From Roseiflexus castenholzii DSM 13941 (lineage in GTDB: Bacteria > Chloroflexota > Chloroflexia > Chloroflexales > Roseiflexaceae), in NCBI RefSeq assembly GCF_000017805.1, contig NC_009767.1:1860001-1924000 (forward strand): DNA of 64,000 nucleotides, given 5' to 3'. Positions 42,527-51,868 of this stretch are shown here, piece after piece (within the stretch, counting starts at the first letter, position 1; every line of letters begins with the position of its first letter). The position numbers and the translations under genes were made by a program. Under the pieces are notes generated by a model that ran no database searches, was not told the origin of the DNA, and saw only the letters and a program-made list of their open reading frames with translations.

Positions 42527-43810
42527 CTACTGCGCTGCATACTGCTTCGGTGCTACAAGCGACTGATAGAGACGTTCCACCTGCCCGGCAACGATATCGG
42601 GGGCGAAGCGACGCGCCGCCAGGCGGCGTGCTCCGGCGCCAAGCGCCTGGCGCTCGACCGGTCGTTCGAGCAGTTCGGTCAGACGACGCGCAAAACCAGG
42701 CACTGTTGCCGCGAGTGCGCCGCTTTCTCCATCGAGAATAATGTCCGGTGTGCCGCCGGTGGGCATTGCCAGGATAGGCGCGCCGCAGGCGCATGCTTCG
42801 AGCAGCACGCGGCTCAATGGCTCGCCCCACGCCGAGGGGAAGAGCAACAGATCACATCGCGCCATCAAACGTAACACCTCGTCGTGGTCGATCCAGTCGA
42901 GAAATCGGGCGCGCATGCCAACGGCGCGCACCGTTTGCTCCAGTTCCGTCCGCAACGGGCCGCTACCCGCGATCACGAGGGTGTAGCGGTGGAGCGCTGC
43001 GCCTGTCTGTCGGACAATTTCACCGAGCAGATGCGCTCCTTTATTGCGTTCGAGTTTGCCGACATAGAGGACGAAGCGCTCATCGGGCGCAACCAGGTGC
43101 GAGGGAGTGGCGATCACGGCATCAATTGCCGCCAGATCGACAATATTCGGAATAATGTGCAGTCGTTGAGGTTCAACCAGGTCCACCAGGCGTCCGGCGA
43201 TGTAGCGACTGCCGGCAATCACGGCGTCTGCCTGGCGCAGGACGGCGCGGCGGCGCGCCAGGTGCGCCAGCATATAGGGGATGGCAGGCAGCGCCGCCGC
43301 GCCGCGCAAAGGTCCCAGGCGAGCGGGCAGATCGGCTGCCAGCGACGCCCATGTCTGACGGGGATGGGGGATGCGGTCGCCGTGCAACCCGGTTGCAAAA
43401 TAATCCCAGGGCCAGTGATCGCGCACACTGATGACCACCGGTGCGCCAAGCCGCTGCCCGGCCATCACAGCGGCAGGCGCAACCTGAACGTGTTGGGCAT
43501 GAATGATCATTGCCGGATGATGTGACGTGTGTGTTGCGCTGGCTTCGACCATCACCCGCGCCAGGCGGGGCCACAACCGCTCGTTGCGCGCGTAGTTGCG
43601 CACGAAGGGGATGCGCGGCGCGCGATAACCGAAAGAAACCGTCGGTACGCCGCGCGTTTCGCCGGTGACAAGTCCACGGTCTCCTTCGCGCGGGACAATG
43701 GCAGTCACGGTGTGACCGCGCGTGATCAACGCCAGCGCCAGCGCGTGTGCGCTCCAGCCTGCACCGCCGCAGCCGGGGGGGAAAACGTCGGTTGGAAGCA
43801 GGATGTGCAT
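42527..43810 (-). CDS. Glycosyltransferase family 4 protein
   Basis: A 427-residue GT-B enzyme. The N-terminal half begins MHILLPTDVFPPGCGGAGWSAH with a typical glycine-rich loop; the C-terminal GT1 domain includes VLYVGKLERNKGAHLL, the donor-binding LLLFPSAWGEPLSRVLLEACACGAPILAM and E/G-rich TGGTPDIILDGESG. It transfers a sugar from a nucleotide donor, probably for envelope polysaccharide or glycolipid. ATG 43810 starts the normal N terminus. It is separated by 212 bases of Thr/Pro-like 'AACCTGCAACC' text from a second family 4 enzyme in the same direction. Confidence 0.9.
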   Translation of the reverse strand: MHILLPTDVFPPGCGGAGWSAHALALALITRGHTVTAIVPREGDRGLVTGETRGVPTVSFGYRAPRIPFVRNYARNERLWPRLARVMVEASATHTSHHPAMIIHAQHVQVAPAAVMAGQRLGAPVVISVRDHWPWDYFATGLHGDRIPHPRQTWASLAADLPARLGPLRGAAALPAIPYMLAHLARRRAVLRQADAVIAGSRYIAGRLVDLVEPQRLHIIPNIVDLAAIDAVIATPSHLVAPDERFVLYVGKLERNKGAHLLGEIVRQTGAALHRYTLVIAGSGPLRTELEQTVRAVGMRARFLDWIDHDEVLRLMARCDLLLFPSAWGEPLSRVLLEACACGAPILAMPTGGTPDIILDGESGALAATVPGFARRLTELLERPVERQALGAGARRLAARRFAPDIVAGQVERLYQSLVAPKQYAAQ

Positions 43811-44022
43811 GTCTGGAGAACCGAGAACTGAGAACTGAGAACCAGGTGAGGGATCGGGAGTCAGGGGTTAGATTCCTGACCTGTCACACAGTCACACAGT
43901 CTCGCCTGCAACGTTCAACCTTCCCTTCTGCAACCTGCACCCCTCTGACCTGTGCCTTGCCTCTTGTCTTGCTTCACCGGCCCGCCTATCACCTGCAACC
44001 TGCCTGTGTGCAACCTTCAACG

Positions 44023-45210
44023 TTATACGATGTGCGACGGGCAACGCTCTTCCACAATCTCTCTCATAACACGTTCCAGTTGCTCGCAGTGCCGCGCCCA
44101 CGAGAAGTGCATCATGACGCGCTCGCGCCCGCGGGCGCCCATTGCGCGCGCTTCGTCGGGGTGGTCGAGCAGGTAGGCAATTGCTGCCGCCAGTGCACCG
44201 GTATCACCTTCGGGATAGAGCAACCCCTCGATGCCGTGGCGCACGATCTGGTTGAGCGGTGGAAGGTTGATCGTCACAACCGGGAGCGCCGCAGCCATAT
44301 ACTCGAACACTTTCAACGGCGACCAGAAGAATCCAGCAGCGCGGAGCGCAGGATGGGCTGCCGTGTTGAATGGCGCAACCGCAACCGACGCCTGCGCCAG
44401 CAGCGAAGGGACGTCATCGTATGGTACAGCGCCGGTAAAAGTGAACTGTTCGCCCCAGTGCGCCGACAATCGTTCTGCGATAGCGCGTTGCGGACCATCG
44501 CCAATAAACAGGAAACGACATACGCGCCCTTGCTCCACGAGCAGTCCGCCGGCGCGCACCGCATCGAGCACGCCGTGCCAGGCGCGGAATGAGCCGAGAA
44601 ACACGACGGTTGGCTGCATCGGCGCAGTACTGGCGGCTCGTCGGTCAAGAGAGAAATGTTCCACATTGGCGCCCCATGGCAACTCAACAATCCTGGTGCG
44701 CGGAATGTCGGGCGGAACGGTTGTGTGCAATGGCGTCACAATCCGATCTGCGAAGCGGCACTGCGCCACTGCCCAGCGGCGCATGGGACCGCCGAGCATA
44801 TCATCGAGGCGTCGTTTCAGCACTGTCGGCGGATCGACGATCAGCGCGTTGACTTCGAGGATCGAAGGGATGCCCAGGCGTCGAGCGGCAAGGATGCCTG
44901 CTCCGGCGAAATTATAGTACCGCTCCATAATGACATCAGGTTTCAGGGATCGCGCTAATCGCATGATCACCGGAGCGGCGAGAAGGCTCAGAGTCTTGGG
45001 AATATCGACGTGGTGCAGACGCCCATAATCGAGACGAGACGACACCGGGCGCGCCAGCGATGCAATCTCGAACACGCCGGGTTGAGATGCAGCGACGATA
45101 TCGACCACGTGCCCGCGCCGCGCAAGCCCGCGCGCGACTTCAAACGTATGGATTGAGCCGCCAAGCGTGCCGGGAACAGGAATGCCGCTTGCGATGTAGA
45201 GAATCTTCAC
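44023..45210 (-). CDS. Glycosyltransferase family 4 protein
   Basis: A 395-residue GT-B glycosyltransferase. It starts MKILYIASGIPVPGTLGGSIHTFEVARGLARRGH and contains the family landmarks VVFLGSFRAWHGV, FIGDGPQR and SPLKVFEYMAAALPVVTINLPPLNQIV. A Lys-rich donor site FEYMAAALPV is intact. Its ATG overlaps the stop of a small upstream DarA-like gene by four bases, so the two are translationally coupled. The sugar donor and acceptor cannot be read from sequence. Confidence 0.9.
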   Translation of the reverse strand: MKILYIASGIPVPGTLGGSIHTFEVARGLARRGHVVDIVAASQPGVFEIASLARPVSSRLDYGRLHHVDIPKTLSLLAAPVIMRLARSLKPDVIMERYYNFAGAGILAARRLGIPSILEVNALIVDPPTVLKRRLDDMLGGPMRRWAVAQCRFADRIVTPLHTTVPPDIPRTRIVELPWGANVEHFSLDRRAASTAPMQPTVVFLGSFRAWHGVLDAVRAGGLLVEQGRVCRFLFIGDGPQRAIAERLSAHWGEQFTFTGAVPYDDVPSLLAQASVAVAPFNTAAHPALRAAGFFWSPLKVFEYMAAALPVVTINLPPLNQIVRHGIEGLLYPEGDTGALAAAIAYLLDHPDEARAMGARGRERVMMHFSWARHCEQLERVMREIVEERCPSHIV

Positions 45211-45449
45211 AGGCGCTCATAGCGTTCGAGATCGAGGGTGATCGAGAGCGTTCCAGGCGCTGCACGCCGTACCAGATCCAGTGCGCGATCGACAGCGGCG
45301 TCTTCCACGCCAACCAGCAGCGTCGTTCTCCCTTTGCGAAGAAATCCGCCGGTCGATGCCAGCCGGGTTACGCGAAACCCCTGCTCGACCAGCGCATCGA
45401 CTGTCGCATCCGCGACACTATCATCGGTCACGAAGATCAGCAACTTCAT
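45207..45449 (-). CDS. DarA/PstA-like small protein (cyclic-di-AMP receptor family)
   Basis: An 80-residue protein, MKLLIFVTDDSVADATVDALVEQGFRVTRLASTGGFLRKGRTTLLVGVEDAAVDRAL..., with the ferredoxin-like PII-type fold. The T-loop string TRLASTGGFLRKGRTTLLVGVE matches DarA/PstA proteins, which bind cyclic di-AMP. It is shorter than the usual 105-110 residues, mostly in the C-terminal beta hairpin. It overlaps the downstream glycosyltransferase start (ATGA), a context suggesting regulation of envelope glycan synthesis; that link is inference. Confidence 0.8.
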   Translation of the reverse strand: MKLLIFVTDDSVADATVDALVEQGFRVTRLASTGGFLRKGRTTLLVGVEDAAVDRALDLVRRAAPGTLSITLDLERYERL

Positions 45450-45536
45450 GGGCGCTCCTTGGGCTGCATACCAGCATAGCGAGCATTATACCAGATCGAT
45501 TCGCCTCTGCATCACTGTGGCAAAATGCACAAATAT

Positions 45537-45565
45537 TTGACAATCACGGTGCTCATTGTTATACT
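45537..45565 (+). promoter_or_regulatory. Promoter of fabD
   Basis: TTGACA (45537-45542), 17 bases, TATACT (45560-45565). It leaves a leader of about 113 bases before the fabD start. Confidence 0.8.
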
Positions 45566-45685
45566 CCTGAGTCGTTTTTGAGCGAGCGTCGAAAAGGCTC
45601 GCGCATTTGTTATGGTCTGCCACTCCGCCAAAGGCGGCGCATAGTGGTTAGTCGCTTGAGCAACCCCTTTCATCAGGAGGATCGC

Positions 45686-46678
45686 TTGAATACCTTCGAT
45701 GACATGAAAAAGCGCATTGCGCTGGTGTTTCCGGGGCAAGGTTCGCAATACGTCGGCATGGGCAAGGAGTTGTGCGAGGCGTCGCCAGCTGCGCGTCGGG
45801 TCTTTGAGAAGGCGGATCAGGTGCTTGGCTTCGAACTCTCCAGGCTGTGCTTCGAAGGTCCGCAGGAGGAACTCGACGATACAATCAATGCGCAGCCCGC
45901 GATTCTGACGGTGAGTGTTGCATGCCTCGAAGCGCTCAAGGAGCGTTTTGGTCCCTTCGGGTATCTGGGCGCGCCCTCCCTTGTCGCTGGTCATAGCCTG
46001 GGTGAGTTTACCGCGCTGGTCGCGGCTGGGGTGCTCGATTTCGAGGATGCGCTCAAACTGGTGCGCGAACGCGGGCGATTGATGAAGGAGAGCGGTGAGC
46101 AGCGCCCCGGCGGAATGGCAGCGGTCGTTGGTCTCGATGACAAGACCTTGGAAGAAGTCGTGGAAGAGGCGCAGGCGGAAGGGGTTGTCTCGGTCGCGAA
46201 TGCAAACTCTCCGGGGCAGACGGTGATCTCCGGCGAACATCGCGCATTGCAGCGCGCGATGGAACTGGCAAAAGCACGCGGCGCAAAACTGGTGCAGCGT
46301 TTGCAGGTGAGCATTGCAGCGCATTCGCCGCTGATGCAGAGCGCCTCAACGCGGTTCGATGAATTGTTGGATCGGTTCCAATTGCGCCCGCCTCAGGTGC
46401 CGTTGATTGCCAACATCAGCGGGCGCGCGCTGACGACGGTCGAAGAACTGCGGAACGAACTCTCGCAGCAGTTGACGCGCCCGGTGCAGTGGACGCGCTC
46501 GGTGCAGGAGATGGTATCCCACGGTGTTGATACCATTGTTGAGGTCGGTCCGCGCCAGGTGTTGTCGGGATTGATCAAGCGCATCACGCCGCATGCCAAA
46601 CCGGTGCCGCTGACCGATGCCGAGGTGGCGCGCCTGGTCGCGCAGGCGGAAAGTGAAAAAGAAGGCTCTGGCATCTGA
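45686..46678 (+). CDS. fabD: Malonyl-CoA:acyl-carrier-protein transacylase
   Basis: A 330-residue enzyme that loads malonyl groups on ACP for fatty acid synthesis. The signature FPGQGSQYVGMG is near the N terminus, nucleophile Ser lies in VAGHSLGEF (near 100), and VSIAAHSPLMQ carries the catalytic His (near 210). GARVVGLDD/Arg region is in VVGLDDKTL. TTG 45686 sits five bases behind AGGAGG and is the best start; ATG 45704 is an alternative. fabF follows 380 bases downstream, separated by a repeat. Confidence 0.94.
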   Translation: MNTFDDMKKRIALVFPGQGSQYVGMGKELCEASPAARRVFEKADQVLGFELSRLCFEGPQEELDDTINAQPAILTVSVACLEALKERFGPFGYLGAPSLVAGHSLGEFTALVAAGVLDFEDALKLVRERGRLMKESGEQRPGGMAAVVGLDDKTLEEVVEEAQAEGVVSVANANSPGQTVISGEHRALQRAMELAKARGAKLVQRLQVSIAAHSPLMQSASTRFDELLDRFQLRPPQVPLIANISGRALTTVEELRNELSQQLTRPVQWTRSVQEMVSHGVDTIVEVGPRQVLSGLIKRITPHAKPVPLTDAEVARLVAQAESEKEGSGI

Positions 46679-46709
46679 TATGAGCTGCTCCAAAAACTAC
46701 GCGCCCGTT

Positions 46710-46856
46710 ATACTAATGACGATTGAAGATGCCGCATGCGTGTCATTCCGAGCCCTTCGCTTCGCTCAGGGTAAACGCAGCGCGGAATCTGAGCGGGTCG
46801 CGCACGACCCCTCGCGCTGCCCAGGGTGACCATGCCGGATATTCACAGGTCATTGC
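46710..46856. repeat. MITE-like dispersed repeat, third copy
   Basis: About 147 bp matching 42207-42356 in the opposite orientation, including the segment CCTTCGCTTCGCTCAGGGTA. Ends are TAATGAC and GTCATTG, so the terminal repeats are partly decayed. It fills much of the fabD-fabF spacer; 46857-47040 shows no gene. Confidence 0.7.
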
Positions 46857-47059
46857 ATGGCGCATAGATGACGCCTGGTGCGAATGGCAGCGCTTCGAAC
46901 GCGATCTTCTTTCGGGCAGTCGGCACGTGATTGCTTCGTTTGTGCTGGTAGACGATTATTCGCTGTTCGGATCGGATAGGCGCGAAGGTTGATGGAATAT
47001 TGTCCCCATGTTGTGTTGGGTGACGAAACGCACCGGTGGGACAGGAAAGGCTCTCTGCT

Positions 47060-48307
47060 ATGAGCGTCGGGCAGCGTGTGGTGATTACCGGTCTGGGCGC
47101 CGTGACGCCATGTGGGAACACGGTCCCGTTGTTGTGGGAAGCACTTCTTGCCGGTCGTAGCGGAATCGGTCCGATCACTCGCTTCGATGCCTCTGGTTTT
47201 GTCATTCGGATTGCCGGCGAGGTGCGCGGTTTTGCGCTCGATCCCGCTGTTGATGCGCGTGAAGCGCGCCGAATGCCGTTGTATGTGCGGTATGCGCTCA
47301 ATGCTGTTCTCGAGGCAGTGCGCGACGCGCGTCTCGATATGGCGCGCGAAGACCCGGAACAGGTGGGAGTGGTCTTTGGCAGCGGCGCTGGCGGACTTGA
47401 TCTGATCTTCGATAACCACGACGTTCTGCGCGAACGTGGTCCCCGGCGGGTCTCTCCAACCCTGATCGCCAATATGATTCCGGACTCGGCCAGCGGCTAT
47501 ATTGCGATCCAGTTGGGTGCGCAGGGTCCGAACATGGCGGTTGTGGCAGCGTGCTCTACCGGCGGGCACAATGTCGGTGAAGCGTATGAACTGATCCGCC
47601 GGGGTGATGCCGCTGTGGTGATCGCCGGCGGGAGTGAGGCGCCGATCCATCCAACGATTGTGGCGTCGTTCTCGAATATGCGTGGACTGGCGGAAGATAA
47701 CCTCAACCCCGAACGCGCTTGTAAGCCGTTCGACGCTCGTCGCGACGGGTTTATTCTTTCGGAGGGTGCGGGAGCGCTGGTGCTGGAAAGCCTCGATCAT
47801 GCGCTGGCGCGCGGCGCGCCGATTGTGGCGGAGATTGTCGGTTATGGCAATAGTTGCGATGCGGGCGATATGATCGCTGCCGATGATCAGGGGCGTGGCG
47901 CGGCGCGCGCGATGGCGACGGCGTTGCGCAAATCCGGTCTGCCGCCGGAGGCGGTGGACTATATTAATGCCCACGGCACCGGCACGCCGCTCAACGATCT
48001 TGCCGAAACGCGCGCGATCAAGGCGGTGTTCGGCGATCATGCGTATCGCGTGGCGATCAGTTCCACCAAATCGATGCTGGGCCATATGATGGGCGCGGCC
48101 GGCGCCGTCGAGGCGTTGATCTGTGCGCTTGTCATCCGCGATGGGCGCATCCCGCCAACGATCAACCTCGACGAGCCGGACCCCGACTGTGACCTGGATT
48201 ATGTGCCGAATACCGCGCGCACGGCTGAGGTGCGCGCGGCGCTGTCGAACTCGATCGGGTTGGGCGGGCACAACTCAGCATTGATCATGCGGCGATTCGA
48301 AGGATGA
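47060..48307 (+). CDS. fabF: 3-oxoacyl-[acyl-carrier-protein] synthase II
   Basis: A 415-residue condensing enzyme with the Cys-His-His triad: Cys in VVAACSTGGHN (near 164), His in YINAHGTGTPLND (near 304), His in SSTKSMLGHMMGAAGA (near 340). VVITGLGAVTPCGN at the start and FDARRDGFILSEGAG are standard. It elongates acyl-ACP with malonyl-ACP. GTG 47036 is an earlier possible start, but ATG 47060 after GGAAAGG is preferred. No acpP or fabG is adjacent; with fabD it forms a partial fatty-acid cluster. Confidence 0.94.
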   Translation: MSVGQRVVITGLGAVTPCGNTVPLLWEALLAGRSGIGPITRFDASGFVIRIAGEVRGFALDPAVDAREARRMPLYVRYALNAVLEAVRDARLDMAREDPEQVGVVFGSGAGGLDLIFDNHDVLRERGPRRVSPTLIANMIPDSASGYIAIQLGAQGPNMAVVAACSTGGHNVGEAYELIRRGDAAVVIAGGSEAPIHPTIVASFSNMRGLAEDNLNPERACKPFDARRDGFILSEGAGALVLESLDHALARGAPIVAEIVGYGNSCDAGDMIAADDQGRGAARAMATALRKSGLPPEAVDYINAHGTGTPLNDLAETRAIKAVFGDHAYRVAISSTKSMLGHMMGAAGAVEALICALVIRDGRIPPTINLDEPDPDCDLDYVPNTARTAEVRAALSNSIGLGGHNSALIMRRFEG

Positions 48308-48311
48308 CTTA

Positions 48312-48985
48312 AAGGCGGTAACCACAAAGGGCACAAAGGGACACAAAGGACATGCGCTTCATTTTCTTCCCCTTCGTGCGCTTCGTGTCCTTGGTGGTTC
48401 AGCCTTCCATGACTTCCACAAAGGGCGCCAAGGGACACAAAGGACATGCGCTTCATGGTTCTTCCCCTTCGTGCGCTTCGGGTCCTTGGTGGTGAAGCCT
48501 TCCATGACTTCCACAAAGGGCGCCAAGGGACACAAAGGACATGCGCTTCATGGTTCTTCCCCTTCGTGCGCTTCGGGTCCTTGGTGGTGAAGCCTTCCAT
48601 GACTTCCACAAAGGGCGCCAAGGGACACAAAGGACATGCGCTTCATGGTTCTTCCCCTTCGTGCGCTTCGGGTCCTTGGTGGTGAAGCCTTTGTGCAGTG
48701 GACTCATAGCATGGACCGCATCGGTTCCATATTAACCACGAAACCACGAAGGGCGCCAGGGGACACAAAGGACATGTGCTTCATGGTTCTTCCCCTTCGT
48801 GCGCTTCGGGTCCTTGGTGGTGAAGCCTTTGTGCAGTGGACTCATAGCATGGACCGCATCGGTTCCATATTAACCACGAAACCACGAAGGGCGCCAGGGG
48901 ACACAAAGGACATGCGCTTCATGGTTCTTCCCCTTCGTGCGCTTCGTGTCCTTGGTGGTGAAGCCTTTTTGCAGTGGACTCAAGG
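48312..48985. repeat. Tandem array of 95- and 139-bp units
   Basis: Units marked by ACATG(C/T)GCTTCAT occur near 48350, 48445, 48540, 48635, 48774 and 48913: three intervals of 95 bases, then two of 139. The longer unit carries an extra block (GTGCAGTGGACTCATAGCATGG...). Each unit is itself an imperfect inverted repeat of CACAAAGGGxxACAAAGGACA with CTTCGTGCGCTTCGxGTCCTTGG. Related single copies lie near 35255-35290 and 58680-58780. There is no coding potential in the region. Confidence 0.88.
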
Positions 48986-49000
48986 ATAAATTGCCCGCTT

Positions 49001-49933
49001 TCATCCATTTCCTATCTTCAGGTTGTGTTCCGGGCACCAGCCATCGTATCCTCCAACGCTCACGAAGCGCCAGCGCGTGCCCTCTGCGTCGACCGGATCA
49101 CGCTCGAGTAACGTTACTTCCAGCCCTTCACTGAGCGGGATCGGTTGGGTTGGCGCGCGAAAACTCGGTGTTGTGCGCAGCCATCCCGGCGCGCCGGGCG
49201 GCAGGTTGATGATCCGCGCTTTCTGGGGCGTTGGGGTGTTGGTGGGCGGCGGTGCAATTGTTGCTGAAAACGTCGTTGGCGGCGCTCCGGCAATCGAAGG
49301 AGTCGAGGGCGTCAGTTGTTGTAGTCCGACAACAGCCAGCGTGATCAGCAGGAGTACGGCAATGGCCGCCAGCGCCACCCGAAACGAACCACTTTCCGGG
49401 ATCGGTGCGGTGCGGCGCGCCTTCCGCTCCTCGGCGCGCGCGCGCAACCCGGATGCCGTCGTCGCCGATGGTCGTGCAGCAGCGGTTGCCGTCGGACCGG
49501 TCGCCGCGCGATGGGCGCCGGTTGGCACGCGATGGGCGGCAGTGTCGCGTGTGGCGGCAGACGACGTCAGACCACAGAGTCCGGCGACAAATTCGCCGTA
49601 GGCGGCAACGCTGCGCGCACTGCCGGCAAAGCCTTCACCGTGTGCGAAGCCGGTGCGTACCCGGTTGATCTCGAGAACGCGATCACGTTGCTTTTCGGTG
49701 AGCAGTCCGGCGCGTTGCGCCAACGTTGCGCGCATGGGCCAGGTCATGGTTCCTTCGTCGATTGCCTGCCGCTCCACGTCGCTCAACAGTGGACTGCGGC
49801 GCAATTCGGCGTCCAGATAGTCCGATAGGGCGCTGTGAAACGCCAGCAGCGCTGCGCCAAGCAGATCGCTGTCCTCGCCTGCGCGCCGCATGAGGTCAAA
49901 GCCACGTTGCACTTTTTCTTCGATACGTGTCAC
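49001..49933 (-). CDS. Single-pass membrane protein with C-terminal SH3-like domain
   Basis: A 310-residue protein of unknown role. The N-terminal 110 residues are helical and cytoplasmic (IEEKVQRGFDLMRRAG..., then SDYLDAELRR, LAQRAGLLTEKQRDRVLEINRVRTGFAHG), like HEPN/DUF4145-type bundles. A low-complexity Ala/Thr linker leads to one membrane helix at about 185-205. The external part has a TPTNTPTPQ spacer and an SH3b-like domain with WLRTTPSFRAP, GLEVTLLERDPV and YDGWCPE. Such layouts suggest a cell-envelope sensor. It has no operon partner; serS lies 127 bases upstream in the same direction. Confidence 0.7.
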   Translation of the reverse strand: MTRIEEKVQRGFDLMRRAGEDSDLLGAALLAFHSALSDYLDAELRRSPLLSDVERQAIDEGTMTWPMRATLAQRAGLLTEKQRDRVLEINRVRTGFAHGEGFAGSARSVAAYGEFVAGLCGLTSSAATRDTAAHRVPTGAHRAATGPTATAAARPSATTASGLRARAEERKARRTAPIPESGSFRVALAAIAVLLLITLAVVGLQQLTPSTPSIAGAPPTTFSATIAPPPTNTPTPQKARIINLPPGAPGWLRTTPSFRAPTQPIPLSEGLEVTLLERDPVDAEGTRWRFVSVGGYDGWCPEHNLKIGNG

Positions 49934-50059
49934 TGCGCTCCTCCTGCTGCCTGCAACCGCTTCAGGGGCGTGCCGGTGGCGCGCCCCGACGATGACGGCG
50001 TGGGCGACCGGTACTTTTGTCTTTCTAAACTATAGCACACATGTTCTTTGGGGGCAATA

Positions 50060-51334
50060 TTATGACCGTCGAATAACCTCAGCCCCCCCCATATACGGAC
50101 GCAGAACGTCAGGAATGATGATGCTGCCATCAGCCTGCTGGTAGTTCTCCATAATGGCTATCAGCGTGCGCGGCAGCCCCAACCCTGAGCCGTTCAGGGT
50201 ATGGACATACTCTGGACGCGCCCCCGGCGCTGAACGGTAGCGAATGTTCGCTGCCCGCGCCTGAAAGGCTTCGACATTCGAGCAGGAGCTGACTTCGAGC
50301 CATTCGCCCTGCCCCGGCGCCCACACCTCGATATCGTAGGTGCGCGTGGCGGCAAATCCGAGGTCGCCGGTGCAGAGTTCTTTGGTGCGGAAGGTCAATC
50401 CCAGCAGACGACAGGTTGCTTCGGCGTCGGCGCGTAGTTTCTCGAGTTCGTCGTAGCTTGTGTCGGGGTGGACAAACATGTACATCTCGACTTTGTCGAA
50501 TTGGTGCCCGCGCTTGATGCCGCGCACATCGCGCCCGGCGCTCATCTTTTCGCGGCGGAAGCAGGGGGTGTAGGCGCAATAGCGGAGCGGCAACTGATCC
50601 GCCTCGAGAATCTCGTCGCGGTGGAGATTGGTGACCGGCACCTCGGCGGTCGGCACCAGCCACAGGTCGTCCTCCACGTCGCGGTAGAGGTTGTCACGGA
50701 ACTTGGGCAACTGGCGCGCGCCCCACATGCATTGCTCTTTTACCACGAACGGTGTATAGACCTCGTGGTATCCCTGTTGGATGTGAAGATCGAGCATCCA
50801 TTGGATCAGGGCGCGTTGCAGGCGCGCTCCCAGCCCTTTGAGGACGTAGAAGCGTGAGCCGGAGAGTTTGACGCCCCGCTCGAAATCGATGATGTCGAGC
50901 GCTTCGCCGAGTTCCCAGTGTGGCTTTGGCGCAAAATCGAAGGCGCGCGGTTCACCTTCCTGCGCAATCACCACGTTGTAGGTCTCGTCCGGTCCGTCGG
51001 GAACTGCGGGATGCGGCAGGTTGCGCAGTTCCATTAGCGCAGCGTACTGCCGCTCTTCCACCGCAGCGAGTTCGCGGTCCAGCGCGGCGATGCGGTCGCC
51101 GACGGCGCGCATTTCGGCGATTTTCGTGTCGCGTTCGCCCGCGTCGCTCATCTTGCCGATCTCTTTTGAGACCGCATTGCGCAAGGCTTTCAGTTTCTCC
51201 ACTTCGCGCAGCAGCGCGCGACGTTGTTCGTCGTATGCCAGCACAGCGTCAACCTGTGCTGGATCGACGCCTGCCCGCCCAAGCGCCGCTTTGACCATGT
51301 CGGGTTGCTCACGTATCAGGCGAATGTCCAGCAT
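50060..51334 (-). CDS. serS: Seryl-tRNA synthetase
   Basis: A 424-residue class II synthetase. The N-terminal antiparallel coiled-coil arm that grips the tRNA variable loop covers about 30-105. Motif 2 ([13 protein letters not shown]) and motif 3 ([20 protein letters not shown]) are intact, as is the serine-pocket region (PTAEVPVTN). The insertion [16 protein letters not shown] is standard, though typical enzymes read R/TRG(L/I)xRxHQF. ATG 51334 is seven bases after AAGGA. It is the third gene behind a T-box leader and two nudix genes. Confidence 0.96.
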   Translation of the reverse strand: MLDIRLIREQPDMVKAALGRAGVDPAQVDAVLAYDEQRRALLREVEKLKALRNAVSKEIGKMSDAGERDTKIAEMRAVGDRIAALDRELAAVEERQYAALMELRNLPHPAVPDGPDETYNVVIAQEGEPRAFDFAPKPHWELGEALDIIDFERGVKLSGSRFYVLKGLGARLQRALIQWMLDLHIQQGYHEVYTPFVVKEQCMWGARQLPKFRDNLYRDVEDDLWLVPTAEVPVTNLHRDEILEADQLPLRYCAYTPCFRREKMSAGRDVRGIKRGHQFDKVEMYMFVHPDTSYDELEKLRADAEATCRLLGLTFRTKELCTGDLGFAATRTYDIEVWAPGQGEWLEVSSCSNVEAFQARAANIRYRSAPGARPEYVHTLNGSGLGLPRTLIAIMENYQQADGSIIIPDVLRPYMGGAEVIRRS

Positions 51335-51346
51335 CGGCAATTCCTT

Positions 51347-51838
51347 TCAGAGCAGCACATAGCTCCACGAGACCATCTTGCCGTTTTTGTAAGGCGCGAC
51401 GCCGAAGAAAGTCCGGTTGTCGCGCGCAAAGACCATATCGATCCAGAGGCGGTCGCTATCCCACAGGTTGAGGTCGTGTAGTCGCGCCACCGGCACCCAT
51501 TCCAGGTCGCCCTCCGGGTTGCTGGTGAATGGCGTGCCGCTCCAGCGGTCGATGCGAAAGACGAAGGCAAACCAGTCCTCTTCATTTTTGCCGAAGCCGG
51601 GCCAGTTGAGCGTGCCGCGTAGCACCATCGCCTCTACCTCGATGCCGGCTTCTTCGCGGATCTCGCGTTTCATGCCGCTCACCACATCTTCGTGCGAGTC
51701 GAGTTTGCCTCCCAGACCATTGTACTTGCCGTAGTGCACATCATCAGGGCGCGCGTTGCGGTGGACCATCAGCACCGATTCGCCGTCAGGCGACATCACA
51801 TAGCCGAGTGTGGCCAGAATAGGTGTGTATGCAGGCAT
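51347..51838 (-). CDS. Nudix hydrolase (MutT-like)
   Basis: A 163-residue nudix protein. The complete box reads GGKLDSHEDVVSGMKREIREEAGIEV (G-x5-E-x7-REIxEEAGI), with magnesium-binding glutamates present. The N-terminal LMVHRNARPDDVHYGKYNGLGGKLDSHED resembles 8-oxo-dGTP diphosphatases. The actual substrate is uncertain. It ends 12 bases before serS and follows the other nudix gene by 30 bases, in one operon. Confidence 0.88.
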   Translation of the reverse strand: MPAYTPILATLGYVMSPDGESVLMVHRNARPDDVHYGKYNGLGGKLDSHEDVVSGMKREIREEAGIEVEAMVLRGTLNWPGFGKNEEDWFAFVFRIDRWSGTPFTSNPEGDLEWVPVARLHDLNLWDSDRLWIDMVFARDNRTFFGVAPYKNGKMVSWSYVLL

Positions 51839-51868
51839 AGTCGCTCCGTCTGGACTCCTAAATAAGCG

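Noticed and set aside
45281..45685. N-terminal extension of the fabD frame
   Set aside because: It overlaps the DarA-like gene and crosses the fabD promoter; the transacylase starts at TTG 45686 behind AGGAGG.
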